A DNA stretch of 64,000 nt from Pseudactinotalea sp. HY158 (GCF_009660225.1 NZ_CP045920.1:434001-498000), one strand, 5' to 3'. Shown: positions 37,500 through 49,667, counted from the stretch's first letter. Notes: generated by a model not told the origin, from the letters alone. Numbers and translations: made by a program.

Positions 37500-37982
37500 T
37501 CAGGGGAGGAACTGGTCGTAGGGCTCGAGGGTGCCGTCGAGGACCGGTGCCGTGACGAGGATCGAGCCTCGCTGCGGCGTCGCGATCGAGATGCCGATCG
37601 TGCTCCCGGGGGGCGCGTCGACGGCCCCGACCTTGAAGTCGAACGAGGTCGACGTGCCGTAGCCGACCGACTTCGGGGTGAGGTAGATGGTCTGGCTCGC
37701 GTCGACGTCGACGAGCACCGGCGCCGCGGCGCCGACCTGCACCTGCACCTGCGTCGCCTCCTCCGTCAGGTTCGTGAGCGAGCCGATGAGCGTGCCCGGG
37801 CTGCCCTCGGCCGTGGTGAGCACGAGCATGTTCGTGGCGCGGATCTGATTGTCCAGCAGCTCCGTCACGCCGTCGCTCGGGTCGACGGGCAGGAGGGTCT
37901 CGTACGGCGAGCAGGCGCTCAACCCGGCCGCGACGGCGAGGACGGCGCCGGCGGTGGCGAGACGGCGAAGGCGGCTGGGCAC
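37500..37982 (-). CDS. Putative lipoprotein of unknown function
   Basis: A 160-residue precursor. The GTG at 37982 follows AAGGAG and gives a signal peptide with lipobox GLSAC (MPSRLRRLATAGAVLAVAAGLSAC). The mature part (about 135 residues) is mostly beta-type sequence with no Cys, ending in EPYDQFLP. I recognise no domain. Divergent from carD; faces regX3 tail to tail. Confidence 0.75.
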   Translation of the reverse strand: MPSRLRRLATAGAVLAVAAGLSACSPYETLLPVDPSDGVTELLDNQIRATNMLVLTTAEGSPGTLIGSLTNLTEEATQVQVQVGAAAPVLVDVDASQTIYLTPKSVGYGTSTSFDFKVGAVDAPPGSTIGISIATPQRGSILVTAPVLDGTLEPYDQFLP

Positions 37983-38116
37983 AGAACTCTCCTTGGATGA
38001 CAGGGGCCTACTGACGGCCCAGCCTAGCGCCTCGGGCCCGCCCGGCCGGCATCCCTGCGCCGCCGATCTGCGCCCGATGTGTGCCCGATGTGTGCCCGGC
38101 CCGCCCCCGATCTGCA

Positions 38117-38146
38117 TGGAAACCCTTTTCAGGTGCGTGGTAAACT
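38117..38146 (+). promoter_or_regulatory. carD promoter
   Basis: TGGAAA (38117-38122) and TAAACT (38141-38146) are 18 nt apart. The start should fall near 38153, leaving a short leader with AAAGGGAAG before the ATG. Confidence 0.55.
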
Positions 38147-38175
38147 GAGCGTCGGCGAAAGGGAAGTGCAACCTC

Positions 38176-38658
38176 ATGACCTTCAGTGTTGGCGAGACAG
38201 TCGTCTACCCGCATCACGGTGCGGCGCTCATCGAATCGATCTCCAAGCGGAAGATTCGCGGTGAGGAGAAGCTCTACCTCCGGCTGAAGGTGGCGCAGGG
38301 GGACCTGACCATCGAGGTGCCCGCCGAGAACTGCGACCTCGTGGGCGTCCGTGACGTCGTCGACGGGGAGGGGCTCGAGAAGGTGTTCGAGGTGCTCCGC
38401 GCCCCCTACGCCGAGGAGCCGACCAACTGGTCGCGCCGCTATAAGGCGAACGTCGAGAAGATCGCCTCGGGTGATGTGATCAAGGTCGCCGAGGTGGTCC
38501 GCGACCTCTCCCGGCGCGACGCCGACCGCGGCCTGTCCGCCGGCGAGAAGCGGATGCTCTCCCGCGCACGCCAGATCCTCGTCTCCGAGCTCGCGCTCGC
38601 CGAGAAGACCGAGGAGGAGCAGGCCGAGGCGCGCCTCGACGAGGTCCTCGCCTCCTGA
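38176..38658 (+). CDS. carD: CarD-family RNA polymerase-binding regulator
   Basis: Global factor that binds RNA polymerase beta and stabilises open promoter complexes, notably at rRNA promoters. A 160-residue protein with the N-terminal Tudor-like RNAP-interaction domain ([20 protein letters not shown]) and a C-terminal helical domain. A conserved Trp lies in [16 protein letters not shown], followed by [31 protein letters not shown]. Start ATG with AAAGGGAAG upstream. In many actinobacteria carD is followed by ispD and ispF; here only a fragment of ispD lies between. Confidence 0.95.
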   Translation: MTFSVGETVVYPHHGAALIESISKRKIRGEEKLYLRLKVAQGDLTIEVPAENCDLVGVRDVVDGEGLEKVFEVLRAPYAEEPTNWSRRYKANVEKIASGDVIKVAEVVRDLSRRDADRGLSAGEKRMLSRARQILVSELALAEKTEEEQAEARLDEVLAS

Positions 38659-38813
38659 TCCTCACGGCCACGAGCGACGACGCCGCGCGTGTGGAAGAGT
38701 TCTCGCACGAAGTCATCGTCGTCGCGCCCGGGGAGGACCAGGCCATGAAGATCGTCACCGCGAAGGACCCGATGGTCGCCGAGGCCATGTCGGCGGCGGG
38801 GTATCGGTCATGA
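38655..38813 (+). pseudogene. ispD: Relic of ispD (C-terminal end only)
   Basis: The frame ending at TGA 38811-38813 reads [34 protein letters not shown], then [18 protein letters not shown]. This matches the end of IspD (cytidylyltransferase of the non-mevalonate pathway): the TDDA..VE segment, V.VV.G, K(I)TT..D...A.A, in the right order and spacing. Nothing upstream in that frame resembles the remaining 170-180 residues of IspD; the frame runs out of phase into carD. It therefore looks like the surviving stump of a deleted ispD, in the expected carD-ispD-ispF position. A small translated peptide from GTG 38691 cannot be excluded. Confidence 0.65.
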
Positions 38814-39298
38814 TGGAGCGGCTGCGCACCGGCGTCGGAACCGACGCCCACACCTTCGAGGCGGAGGGCCGCCTCGGCATGGCGCTCGCCGGCCTCGCGT
38901 TCCCGGACGCCCCGGCGCTCGACGGGCATTCCGACGGCGACGTCGCCGCCCACGCCCTCGCCGACGCGATCCTCTCCGCGGCCCGCCTGGGCGACCTCGG
39001 CAGCAACTTCGGCGCGGCCGAACCGGAGTGGGCGGGCGCCGCGGGCACCGCCCTCCTCGGTGAGAGCGCCCGCCGCGTGCGCGCCGCGGGCTTCGAGATC
39101 CTCAACGCCGCCGTGCAGATCGTCGGCAACCGCCCGAAGATCGCCGCCCGGCGGAGCGAGGCCGAGGACGTGCTGAGCGCGGCCGTCGGCGCCCCGATCT
39201 CCGTCTCCGGCACCACGAGCGACGGGCTCGGTTTCACGGGCCGGGGCGAGGGGCTGGCGGCGATCGCCACGGCCCTGCTGCTCGCCCCCGCGGGCTAG
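38810..39298 (+). CDS. ispF: 2-C-methyl-D-erythritol 2,4-cyclodiphosphate synthase
   Basis: Forms the cyclic diphosphate intermediate of the MEP isoprenoid pathway. A 162-residue protein with metal ligands in GVGTDAHTF (Asp/His) and [28 protein letters not shown], DSx-like [10 protein letters not shown] and the C-terminal [19 protein letters not shown] are also present. ATG at 38810 or 38813. It overlaps the stop of the ispD relic, as expected if the two genes were once coupled. Confidence 0.95.
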   Translation: MMERLRTGVGTDAHTFEAEGRLGMALAGLAFPDAPALDGHSDGDVAAHALADAILSAARLGDLGSNFGAAEPEWAGAAGTALLGESARRVRAAGFEILNAAVQIVGNRPKIAARRSEAEDVLSAAVGAPISVSGTTSDGLGFTGRGEGLAAIATALLLAPAG

Positions 39299-39358
39299 TC
39301 GCGCCGTCCGGACGCTGGGAGGAGGCGCACGCCGACGCGCGAGCGGCCTCCGGGAAGA

Positions 39359-39364
39359 TAGGCT
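39359..39364 (+). promoter_or_regulatory. Probable -10 box (TAGGCT) of leaderless cysS
   Basis: The box ends 7 nt before the GTG at 39372. Confidence 0.5.
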
Positions 39365-39371
39365 CACGCGG

Positions 39372-40796
39372 GTGACCCTGTATCTCTACGACTCCGCATC
39401 TCGGACCACGCGTGCCTTCGTGCCGCGCCAGCCCGGGCGGGTGGGCATGTACCTGTGCGGGGCGACCGTGCAGTCCTCCCCCCACATCGGGCACCTGCGC
39501 TCGGCGGTCGCGTTCGACATCGCGCGCCGCTGGCTCGAACGCAGCGGGTACGAGGTCACCTTCATCCGCAACGTGACCGACATCGACGACAAGATCCTGA
39601 CGAAGTCGGCCGAGGCCGGCGCCCACTGGTGGGCGTGGGCGTACCGGCACGAGCAGGAGTTCACCGCCGCCTACGACGCACTCGGCCTCCTGCGGCCCAC
39701 GTACGAGCCGCGGGCCACCGGGCACGTGCCGGAGATGATCGAACTCATGGGCCGGCTCATCGAACGCGGGCACGCGTACGTCGGCGACCCGGGCAACGTG
39801 TACTTCGACGTCCGCTCGTGGGGCGAGTACGGCAGCCTGACCCATCAGCTCCTCGAGAGCCTCGCCGGCGAGGACGAGGCCGACGTGCCCGGCGACAAGC
39901 GCGACTCGCGGGACTTCGCGCTCTGGAAGGCCGCCAAGCCCGGCGAGCCGGCTACCGCGGCGTGGCCCACCCCGTACGGCCGCGGCCGGCCGGGCTGGCA
40001 CCTCGAGTGCTCGGCCATGGCCCACCGCTATCTCGGCGAGGCCTTCGACATCCACGCCGGCGGCTTCGACCTGCGGTTCCCGCACCACGAGAACGAGCAG
40101 GCGCAGTCGCGCGCCGCCGGCTGGGACTTCGCGGGCACCTGGATGCACAACGCCTGGGTCACGGTCGGCGGCGAGAAGATGGGCAAGTCCCTCGGGAACG
40201 CGCTCGCGGTGAGCGAGGTGCTCAAGGACGGGCCGCCCGTCGTGCTGCGGTACGCGCTCAGCGCCGTGCACTACCGCTCCACCCTGGAGTTCACGCCGGG
40301 TGCCTCGATGGCCGGTGCCGCCGCCGCGTGGGAGCGCATCGCCGGCTTCACCGCGCGCGCCGCCGAGCTCGATCCGGCCGTCGCCGCGGCCGAACCGGCG
40401 CAGGTCGACCTGCCGGCGGAGTTCGTGGCCGCGATGGACGAGGACCTGAACGTGTCCGCGGCGCTCGCGATCGTGCACGAGCACGTGCGTCTCGGCAACG
40501 CCGCCCTCGCGGGCCCCGGCGGCCCCGAGGCCGGTCGACGCGCGCTCGGCGTGCGGGCCATGCTCGACGTGCTCGGGCTGGACCCGCTCGCACCGCGGTG
40601 GCGCAGCGGTGGCGGCGGCGACGAGGCCCTCGGGGTGCTCGTCTCGGCGGTGCTGGCGGACCGGGCCCGTGCCCGGGACGAGCGGGACTGGGCGAGAGCC
40701 GACGAACTACGCGACCTGCTCACTCGGGCCGGGGTCGTGGTCGAGGACGGGCCCGAGGGGGCCCGATGGACGGTGAAGAGGAATCATGGCCGGTAA
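39372..40796 (+). CDS. cysS: Cysteinyl-tRNA synthetase
   Basis: Class-I synthetase charging tRNA-Cys. 474 residues: zinc-binding Cys in MYLCGATVQ, the HIGH motif in [23 protein letters not shown], and further zinc ligands in [10 protein letters not shown] and [11 protein letters not shown]. The KMSKS-type loop is [10 protein letters not shown], and a helical anticodon-binding region follows. The length, the C-terminal domain and the rlmB neighbour favour CysS over the shorter mycothiol ligase MshC. The end overlaps rlmB by 11 nt. Confidence 0.95.
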   Translation: MTLYLYDSASRTTRAFVPRQPGRVGMYLCGATVQSSPHIGHLRSAVAFDIARRWLERSGYEVTFIRNVTDIDDKILTKSAEAGAHWWAWAYRHEQEFTAAYDALGLLRPTYEPRATGHVPEMIELMGRLIERGHAYVGDPGNVYFDVRSWGEYGSLTHQLLESLAGEDEADVPGDKRDSRDFALWKAAKPGEPATAAWPTPYGRGRPGWHLECSAMAHRYLGEAFDIHAGGFDLRFPHHENEQAQSRAAGWDFAGTWMHNAWVTVGGEKMGKSLGNALAVSEVLKDGPPVVLRYALSAVHYRSTLEFTPGASMAGAAAAWERIAGFTARAAELDPAVAAAEPAQVDLPAEFVAAMDEDLNVSAALAIVHEHVRLGNAALAGPGGPEAGRRALGVRAMLDVLGLDPLAPRWRSGGGGDEALGVLVSAVLADRARARDERDWARADELRDLLTRAGVVVEDGPEGARWTVKRNHGR

Positions 40797-41766
40797 TCAG
40801 CAGCGCCCCGGCGGCGGCGGTCGACCGAAGAAGAAGGGGCCGAGCCAGGGAACGGGCGGGCACGGCCGCAAGCGGCTCGAGGGCAAGGGGCCCACGCCCA
40901 AGGCCGAGGACCGGGTCTACCACGCGGCCCATCGGCGCAAGCAGGCCGCCGACCGGCTCGTCGCCAAGCAGCAGCAGCAGCGGCGGGCACCGGAGCGACG
41001 CGACCGGGTCGAGGGCGTCGTCACCGGGCGCAACTCCGTGCTCGAGGCGCTCCGGGCGGAGCTCCCCGCGACCACGCTGTTCGTGGCCTCCGGGCTCGAC
41101 TCCGACGAGCGCGTGGCGGAGTGCCTCGAGCTCGCCGGCGCCGGCGGCGTGCCGATCCGGCAGGTGGGGCGCCCCGACCTCGACCGGATCGCCGGCGGCG
41201 TGCATCAGGGCATCGCCCTCGAGGTGCCCCCGTACGAGTACGCCGACCCCGGCGACCTGCTCGACGAGTCCCTCCGGGCCGGCCGGACCCCGCTGTTCAT
41301 CGCGCTCGACTCGGTGACCGACCCCCACAACCTCGGGGCGGCGATGCGTTCGGGCGCGGCATTCGGCGCCGACGGGGTGATCGTGCCGGCCCGGCGGTCG
41401 GCCGGGGTCAACCCGACCGTGTGGAAGGTCTCCGCCGGGGCCGCCGCGCGGCTGCCGGTGGCGCGGGCGACGAACCTCGTGCGCACCCTGCAGGACTTCA
41501 AGCGAGCCGGCTGCTTCGTGGTCGGACTCGACGCGGGCGGTGACACGACCCTGCCCGAGTTCCACCTGGCGGAGGAGCCGCTGGTGCTCGTGCTCGGCTC
41601 CGAGGGGGCGGGGCTGGGCCGGCTCGTGCGCGAGACCTGCGATGTCGTGGTGAGCATCCCGATCGCCGCCCGGATGGAGTCGCTCAACGCCTCCGTCGCG
41701 ATGGGGATCACGCTGTACGACGTGGCCCGCCGCCGGGAACGGGCCGCCGGAGGGCAGGCTGGGTAA
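40786..41766 (+). CDS. rlmB: 23S rRNA (guanosine-2'-O)-methyltransferase, TrmH/SpoU family
   Basis: A 326-residue SPOUT methyltransferase. The Lys/Arg/Gln-rich N-terminal extension (about 1-75) is typical of actinobacterial members. A substrate-binding domain ([12 protein letters not shown]) follows, then the knotted catalytic domain with [39 protein letters not shown] and [18 protein letters not shown]. The gene overlaps cysS by 11 nt, the common cysS-rlmB pair. The symbol rests on family and context; the exact target base is inferred. Confidence 0.9.
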   Translation: MAGNQQRPGGGGRPKKKGPSQGTGGHGRKRLEGKGPTPKAEDRVYHAAHRRKQAADRLVAKQQQQRRAPERRDRVEGVVTGRNSVLEALRAELPATTLFVASGLDSDERVAECLELAGAGGVPIRQVGRPDLDRIAGGVHQGIALEVPPYEYADPGDLLDESLRAGRTPLFIALDSVTDPHNLGAAMRSGAAFGADGVIVPARRSAGVNPTVWKVSAGAAARLPVARATNLVRTLQDFKRAGCFVVGLDAGGDTTLPEFHLAEEPLVLVLGSEGAGLGRLVRETCDVVVSIPIAARMESLNASVAMGITLYDVARRRERAAGGQAG

Positions 41767-41769
41767 GGT
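41764..41769 (+). promoter_or_regulatory. Probable -10 box (TAAGGT) of a leaderless promoter
   Basis: It overlaps the rlmB stop codon (TAA) and ends 6 nt before the ATG at 41776. Confidence 0.5.
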
Positions 41770-41775
41770 GGCGGG

Positions 41776-43008
41776 ATGAACTGGCGACGGAGTACGGGCA
41801 TCGTCATCTCCAAGACCGGCCAGGCCGTCCGAGCCGCCGGCTTCCTCGATGGCGCCCAGGTGCTGGCACGGATCGAATCCGATCCGGAGGCCCCCGATTC
41901 CGTGCTCGTGACCGTCGCGGTCGACGAGGCGGACCGGGTCGCCATCCTGAGCGAGGACGGGCGACGGATCGTGCCGGGGCCCGCCGTGGCGGACCTCGCG
42001 CAGGCGATCGCGGACGACGTCCACGGCGAGGTCGGCTTCGCCGAGGCGGCGGGCCGGGCGGAGGACTCCGAGCAGGGGGCCGCCGGGCCGGACCCGTTCG
42101 ACCAGCATCTCGACGTCGATGCGGCCTACGCCCCGGACCGCGCCGTGATCTTCGCGCGCACCGGGGCGGCCGGGGTCATCGACCTGGCCACAGCCGTCGA
42201 CCAGCGGGTGTTCACCCGCGAACACCTCGACGGGCAGCTCGTGTTCGTGGCCGACGGCCCGGCGCTCACCGCGGTCGAGTGGCCCGGCGCTCTCCGGCCC
42301 GCGCTCGTGATCGAGCAGGGCGCCGCGTTCCCGGCGCTCACGGCCGTCACGGTCGACGGGTCGGCGCACGTGCACACGTGGGACGTCCAGGTCACCGAGG
42401 TGCCCGACGTCTCGGGCGACGCGCTCGGTGGCGTGCGGGCCTTCCTCGACACGGTGATCGGCACCGGCGCGCTCGTGGGGCGGCTCATGCGGCTCTTCCC
42501 GGCGGCCGAGCCGCTCGGGGTGCGCACGGCCCTCGACGGCGTGGACGCCGGTCCGGCCCGGCTGCTCGCCGCGCTCGGGCTCCCGGCGGACGCGGCGGCC
42601 TTCCTCGTGCACGATCGCGCCGCCGGCGAACTCGAGCAGGTGACGCCGGTCGACCCGGACACCCTGGTCGAGAGCCTGCGGCGGGCGATGAGCGGGGCGT
42701 CGGTCACGATGACCGAGACCGCCGAGGCCATGCGCCAGCGCGCCGAGGCGATGCGGCTGCGGGCCGAGACCGTGTTCGATGCGGCCGAGACGTTCACCGA
42801 GGAGGTCGTGCTGCCGGCCCGGCAGTCCTGGCTCACGCCGTCGCTCGCCGTGGCCGAGGCCGTCCTCGGCGCGCTGGCGATCCGCCGGGCCCGTCGCGGC
42901 GGCGCGCTCGGGGTGATCTCCGGGGTCCTCGGGGCGGTCCTGCTGACCGATGCGACCGTCAACCTCGCGATCGCGGCCTCCCCGCTGCTGCGCCGAGGCC
43001 GCGACTGA
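41776..43008 (+). CDS. Conserved-looking protein of unknown function with a C-terminal hydrophobic segment
   Basis: A 410-residue protein that I cannot assign. The first 300 residues are acidic and mixed alpha/beta with no Cys. A helical segment with repeated AMRQRAEAMRLRAE (about 320-335) leads to a hydrophobic C-terminus (about 357-405, SLAVAEAVLGALAIRR then GVISGVLGAVLLTDATVNLAIAASPLL). It may be membrane-tethered at its C-terminus. A TAAGGT box at leaderless distance suggests its own promoter. Convergent with the DUF4032 gene. Confidence 0.7.
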   Translation: MNWRRSTGIVISKTGQAVRAAGFLDGAQVLARIESDPEAPDSVLVTVAVDEADRVAILSEDGRRIVPGPAVADLAQAIADDVHGEVGFAEAAGRAEDSEQGAAGPDPFDQHLDVDAAYAPDRAVIFARTGAAGVIDLATAVDQRVFTREHLDGQLVFVADGPALTAVEWPGALRPALVIEQGAAFPALTAVTVDGSAHVHTWDVQVTEVPDVSGDALGGVRAFLDTVIGTGALVGRLMRLFPAAEPLGVRTALDGVDAGPARLLAALGLPADAAAFLVHDRAAGELEQVTPVDPDTLVESLRRAMSGASVTMTETAEAMRQRAEAMRLRAETVFDAAETFTEEVVLPARQSWLTPSLAVAEAVLGALAIRRARRGGALGVISGVLGAVLLTDATVNLAIAASPLLRRGRD

Positions 43009-43038
43009 CCGGCACCGACCGACCCGTGCCCGCGGGGG

Positions 43039-44292
43039 TCAGTGCTCGGTGTCGGTGATCGCCCGGAGCGTCGCCGTGTCCAGCTCGAGCATCGCCTCCT
43101 CGTCCGGCCGATGCCGCAGCACCGAGTCGACGTAGGAGCGCGTCGCGTCGGACAGGGACACCTCGTGGCCGGCGTTCTCGGCCATGAACCACCGGTGCTC
43201 GAGGATCTCGTGGAAGATCTCGGCGGGCTCCAGCTTGCCGCGCAGGTCCCGCGGGATCATCCGCTGCACCGGCTCGAAGACGTCGGTGAGCCAGTCGTGG
43301 GCCACGTACTCCTCGTCGTCGCCGAGCCGGTCCTTCGCGGCCCGGAAGGTGTCCATGTCGTTGAGGAGCCGGCGTGCCTGGTTCTCCTGCACGTCGAGGC
43401 CGGTCAGGCGCATGAGCCGCCGGTGGTGGTGGCCGGCGTCGACGACCTTCGGCTGGATGCTCACGGTCGTGCCGTCGAGGTCGGCCGTCATGGTCAGCTC
43501 GCCGACGTCGTAGCCGAGCATGTTGAGGCGTCGGATTCGCGCGGTCACGCGCCACCGCTCGCTGCCGGAGAAGGACTCGGGCGCGGTGAGCTCCCGCCAC
43601 AGCTCCTGGTATCGCTCCGCGAGCCGGTCGCCGATCGCGACGGTGTCGGTGCCCTCGGGAAGCACGCCGCCCGCGTCGAGATCCATGAGCTCGCCGATGA
43701 TGTTCACCCGGGCGATCTCGAGGTCGTATTCGCGTTGACCCACGGTGAGCGTGTCGTGCAGATCGCCCGTCTCGGCGTCGACCAGGTAGGCGGCGAACTC
43801 GCCGGCGTCGCGGCGGAAGAGCGTGTTCGACAGGGAGACGTCACCCCAGTAGAAGCCCGTCACGTGCAGGCGCACGAGCAAGACGGCGAGGGCGTCGATG
43901 AGCCGGGTCGCCATGTTCGGGGTGAGATGCCGGGAGAACAACGCCCGGTACGGCAGCGAGAACCGCAGGTGCCGGGTGATGAGCACCGAGTCGAGCGGGG
44001 AGCCGTCGGGAGCGGTCCGGCCGCCGATGACGCCGACGGGCGTGACCGAGGGCACCTCGAGCCGGTTGAGGTCGCGCAGGAGCTCGTACTCCCGGTAGGC
44101 GACGGTCTCGCCGATCTCCTTGATCGCGATGACCCCGCCGGGGATCCGCACGAATCGCACGACGTGGCGGGAGATGCCGCGGGGGAGTGCCGCGAGGATG
44201 TCCTCCGGCCATTCCGCCAGCGGGATCTCCCAGGGCAACTCGAACAGCGCCGGGTCGGGCTGGGCCACGGTGATCTGGAGGCGAGCGGGCAT
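43039..44292 (-). CDS. DUF4032 protein with kinase-like fold
   Basis: A 417-residue protein of the actinobacterial DUF4032 family. The N-terminal 220 residues show lipopolysaccharide-kinase-like features: IAIKEIGE (a candidate nucleotide-binding Lys), YREYELLRDL, FYWGDVSLSNTLF (catalytic-loop-like Asp and Asn) and YLVDAETGDL (DFG-like position). The C-terminal half contains HHHRRLMRLTG and the DWLTDVFEPVQRMIP segment. Substrate and role are unknown. GAGACT 7 nt before the ATG could be a leaderless -10. Confidence 0.8.
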   Translation of the reverse strand: MPARLQITVAQPDPALFELPWEIPLAEWPEDILAALPRGISRHVVRFVRIPGGVIAIKEIGETVAYREYELLRDLNRLEVPSVTPVGVIGGRTAPDGSPLDSVLITRHLRFSLPYRALFSRHLTPNMATRLIDALAVLLVRLHVTGFYWGDVSLSNTLFRRDAGEFAAYLVDAETGDLHDTLTVGQREYDLEIARVNIIGELMDLDAGGVLPEGTDTVAIGDRLAERYQELWRELTAPESFSGSERWRVTARIRRLNMLGYDVGELTMTADLDGTTVSIQPKVVDAGHHHRRLMRLTGLDVQENQARRLLNDMDTFRAAKDRLGDDEEYVAHDWLTDVFEPVQRMIPRDLRGKLEPAEIFHEILEHRWFMAENAGHEVSLSDATRSYVDSVLRHRPDEEAMLELDTATLRAITDTEH

Positions 44293-44335
44293 GGGGCCAA
44301 GTCTCCCACGGCGCGCCCGCCCGGTCGGGTGAACG

Positions 44336-44371
44336 CGACGGCGGGGCGGGCCATGGCCCGCCCCGCCGTCG
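44336..44371 (-). terminator. Hairpin terminator of the sugar ABC ATPase gene
   Basis: A perfect 17-bp stem (left arm begins CGACGGCGGGGCGGG) around AT lies 11 nt past the ATPase stop. Confidence 0.85.
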
Positions 44372-44382
44372 AACGCGCTCGA

Positions 44383-45507
<1,125 letters not shown>

Positions 45508-45640
45508 GGGGGTATGTCCCTTCACCGGCAGGTACGTGCCGGACGATCCGTTGTGAAGGTGCCAGAACTCTCTGACACGGCCCGATTCCCCGGGCTGTCG
45601 ACCAGTGTGCCACACGCGCCGGGATCGGCGGTGACCGCGC

Positions 45641-47317
45641 TCACCTTCTGGGATCGGATGTGTGCTCCCCGCCGGTCCCGTCCCCGGCCTCGCCGCCGTG
45701 GATCCGCGGCAGGAACAGCGTGGCCGCGAACCCGACGGCCAGCGCGATCGCCGCCACGAGCATGGTCGACTGCACGCCGGCGGAGAACGCCGCCGTCAAC
45801 GCGCCGTGCACCTGGTCCTGCGCGGCGGCGGGCAGACCGAGCCGGTCGAGGGATCCGAGCACGCCCCCGGCCGAGGGGCCGAGCGAGGACTCCAGCCGGG
45901 CGGCCTGCGCGGCACCCACGCCGTCGATGCCGGCGAGCGAGCCGGCCGCGCGGGAGGTGGCGAACGCCGAGAGGATCGAGGCGAGGACGGCCACCCCGAG
46001 GGCCGAGCCCAGCTGCCGGGTCGTGGACTGGACGGCCGACCCCTGCCCGGAACGGGCCGGCGGGATCTCGCTCAGGATCGTTCCGGTGAGCTGGGCCGAG
46101 GCGAACCCGAGGCCGATGCCGTAGCCGGCGAGCAGCACCGCGATGAGCGCGGGGGACGTGGCGGGGCCGACGACGAGCGCCACGAGGACCAGGCCGACGG
46201 TCTCGATGGCCAGGCCCACGCTCGCCACGCCGGCGGGCGTGATCCGACGCGCGAGCGGGCCGGCGATCCCGCCGGCGACGAAGGCACCGGCGCCGAGGCC
46301 GGCGAGCACCCAGCCGGCGCCCATCGCGCTCAAGCCCAGGGCGTTCTGGAGGTAGAGCGGCAGCACGAACAGCATCCCGAACTCGCCGAGGGCCACGAGG
46401 AGGGCCGCCGCGTTGCCGAGGCCGAACGACCGGTGGCGGAAGAGCGCGAGGTCGACCACGGCCGCCCGTCCCGCGGCCCGTCGGTGGCGCTGCCATGCGA
46501 TGAACGCCACGAGGGAGGCGGCGGCCACGAGGAGGGCGGTCGCGGGCATCGAGAGCGGCAGGGACCAGGACAGGCCGGCCAGGTGGAAGTCGCCGCGCGG
46601 GACCCACCACCCGTAACTGTTCCCCTCGATGAGGCCGAGCACGAGGCCCCCGAAGGTGATCGCCGACAGCACCACGCCCGTGACATCGAACCCTCGCCCG
46701 GGATTGGGGTCGCGCGTCTCGGGGATGACGAGGAGGATCCCGGCGAGGATGGCCGCACCGACGGGCAGGTTGACCCAGAAGATCCAGCGCCAGCTCACGT
46801 CCGTGGTGAGCCATCCGCCCAGGAGCGGGCCCACGGCCGCCGTGCCGGCGATGACCGAGCCCCACACGGCGAAGGCGATCGCGCGGTCGCGGCCGCGGAA
46901 GAGGGCGTTGACCACCGACAGCGTGCTCGGCAGGATGGCCGCCCCGCCCAGGCCCTGGAGCGCGCGGGCGCCGATGAGGCTCGAGCCGCCGGTCGCGAAG
47001 CCGGCCCACAGCGATCCGGCCACGAACACGACGACGCCGGCGGCGAAGACCCGCCGGCGCCCGTAGCGGTCGCCGATCGTGCCCGTGGTGAGCAGGAGCG
47101 AGGCGAAGATGAGCGTGTAGATCGAGTTGACCCACTCGGCGTCGGTCAGGTCGAGATCGAGGTCGCGGATGAGCACCGGGAGGGAGACGTTGACGATCGT
47201 GCCGTCGATGACGATCATCGCCACCCCTGCGGCGAGGATCGTCAGGGCGAGCCAGCGCCGCCGCCCCGCGAGGGCGGGGACCGGGTGATCGCGACCGCGC
47301 AATCGAAGTGACGTCAT
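45641..47317 (-). CDS. MFS drug exporter, DHA2 (14-helix) family
   Basis: A 558-residue transporter with about 14 helices that would export drugs by proton antiport. Signatures: motif C-like GGWLTTDVSWRWIFWVNLPVG, motif A GDRYGRRRVF between helices 2 and 3, and DGTIVNVSLPVL in helix 1. The ATG at 47317 (MTSLRLRGRD) has TAGGGT 7 nt upstream. A perfect inverted repeat sits just beyond that. No regulator gene is adjacent. The C-terminus is charged (GGEAGDGTGGEHTSDPRR). Confidence 0.9.
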   Translation of the reverse strand: MTSLRLRGRDHPVPALAGRRRWLALTILAAGVAMIVIDGTIVNVSLPVLIRDLDLDLTDAEWVNSIYTLIFASLLLTTGTIGDRYGRRRVFAAGVVVFVAGSLWAGFATGGSSLIGARALQGLGGAAILPSTLSVVNALFRGRDRAIAFAVWGSVIAGTAAVGPLLGGWLTTDVSWRWIFWVNLPVGAAILAGILLVIPETRDPNPGRGFDVTGVVLSAITFGGLVLGLIEGNSYGWWVPRGDFHLAGLSWSLPLSMPATALLVAAASLVAFIAWQRHRRAAGRAAVVDLALFRHRSFGLGNAAALLVALGEFGMLFVLPLYLQNALGLSAMGAGWVLAGLGAGAFVAGGIAGPLARRITPAGVASVGLAIETVGLVLVALVVGPATSPALIAVLLAGYGIGLGFASAQLTGTILSEIPPARSGQGSAVQSTTRQLGSALGVAVLASILSAFATSRAAGSLAGIDGVGAAQAARLESSLGPSAGGVLGSLDRLGLPAAAQDQVHGALTAAFSAGVQSTMLVAAIALAVGFAATLFLPRIHGGEAGDGTGGEHTSDPRR

Positions 47318-47324
47318 GTCAGAT

Positions 47325-47330
47325 ACCCTA
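47325..47330 (-). promoter_or_regulatory. Probable -10 box (TAGGGT) of the leaderless exporter gene
   Basis: The box ends 7 nt before the ATG at 47317 on the minus strand. Confidence 0.5.
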
Positions 47331-47337
47331 CGCCGGA

Positions 47338-47354
47338 GCTGACACGGCGTCAGC
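47338..47354 (-). promoter_or_regulatory. Operator-like inverted repeat upstream of the exporter
   Basis: GCTGAC-ACGGC-GTCAGC has perfect 6-bp arms with a 5-nt spacer. It lies between the expected -35 and -10 positions, where a TetR- or MarR-type repressor would block the promoter. Confidence 0.5.
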
Positions 47355-47371
47355 AACCGGGGGCGTCGGCG

Positions 47372-48173
47372 TCAGGCGGGTCGCCCCCCGCGCTCGCGGG
47401 CGAGGACGGCCAGCGCACGCGCCAACTCCTCGGGGCCCGCCACCCGATACGGGGCCACCGACTCCGCCGCACCGACCTTGATCCCCACGTCGCCGTCGCC
47501 GAGGGTCGCCAGGGCGGTCTCGTCGGTCACGTCGTCACCGGCGTAGAGCACCGGGAGCGGGTCCCCGTCGCCGGCGAGTTCGGCGCGGAGCGCGACCAGC
47601 GCCCCGCCCTTGGTCGAGGGCACGACGGCGAGCTCGACCACCTGGTTCCCGCGGATCGGATGAACCCCGGGCAGCCCGGCCGGGCCGGCGAGGGCCGCAG
47701 CGGTCGCCGCGGCCGCCGGTCCGGGGGCGAGCGGGCGGGTGTGCAGCACCGCGGCGGCGGGCTTGTGCTCGACCCACGCGCCGGGATGGCCGGCGGCGAT
47801 CTCCTCGGCCGCCGCACTCACCCGCTCGAGCAGCTCCCGCTGGGCGTCGGTCAGGGTGAAGGGCTCGTGCGCGACGCCGCCGCCCTCGAGCCGGGCGCGT
47901 TCGGCGCCATGGCTGCCGATGAGCCGCGTGCCCGCCGGGGGATCCGCGAGCGTGACCAGGTCTGCGGCGGGACGCCCCGAGACCAGGGCGAGGTGGACGT
48001 CGTCCATACGCCCGAACTCGGCGAGCGCGGCCGCCGCGCGCTCCGTGGGCCGCGCGCGGGCGGGGTCCTCGACGAGCGGTGCGAGGCAGCCGTCGAAGTC
48101 GAGGGCGACGAGCACCCGCGGGCGCCGGGCGAAGTCCGCGAGGGCCCGGAGCAGGCCCGGGGCGAGGGGCCCG

Positions 48174-48181
<8 letters not shown>
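47372..48181 (-). CDS. otsB: Trehalose-6-phosphate phosphatase
   Basis: HAD-superfamily phosphatase completing trehalose synthesis. The 269 residues start the HAD fold with VALDFDGCLAPLVEDP (nucleophile Asp in DFDG). They continue with LALVSGRP, GSHGAE, the motif-III lysine region VVPSTKGGAL, and YAGDDVTDETAL (motif IV acidic residues). It overlaps the end of otsA by 8 nt, forming an otsA-otsB operon. Confidence 0.93.
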
Positions 48182-49655
<1,474 letters not shown>

Positions 49656-49661
49656 CCCTCC

Positions 49662-49667
49662 ACACTA
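49662..49667 (-). promoter_or_regulatory. Probable -10 box (TAGTGT) of leaderless otsA
   Basis: The box ends 6 nt before the ATG at 49655 on the minus strand. Confidence 0.5.

Noticed and set aside
38691-38813. A free-standing small gene between carD and ispF
   Set aside because: It could be translated from a GTG, but its ordered match to the end of IspD and its location make a gene relic more likely.
39372-40796. Mycothiol ligase MshC instead of CysS
   Set aside because: The length, KMGKS loop, C-terminal anticodon domain and overlap with rlmB all favour cysteinyl-tRNA synthetase.
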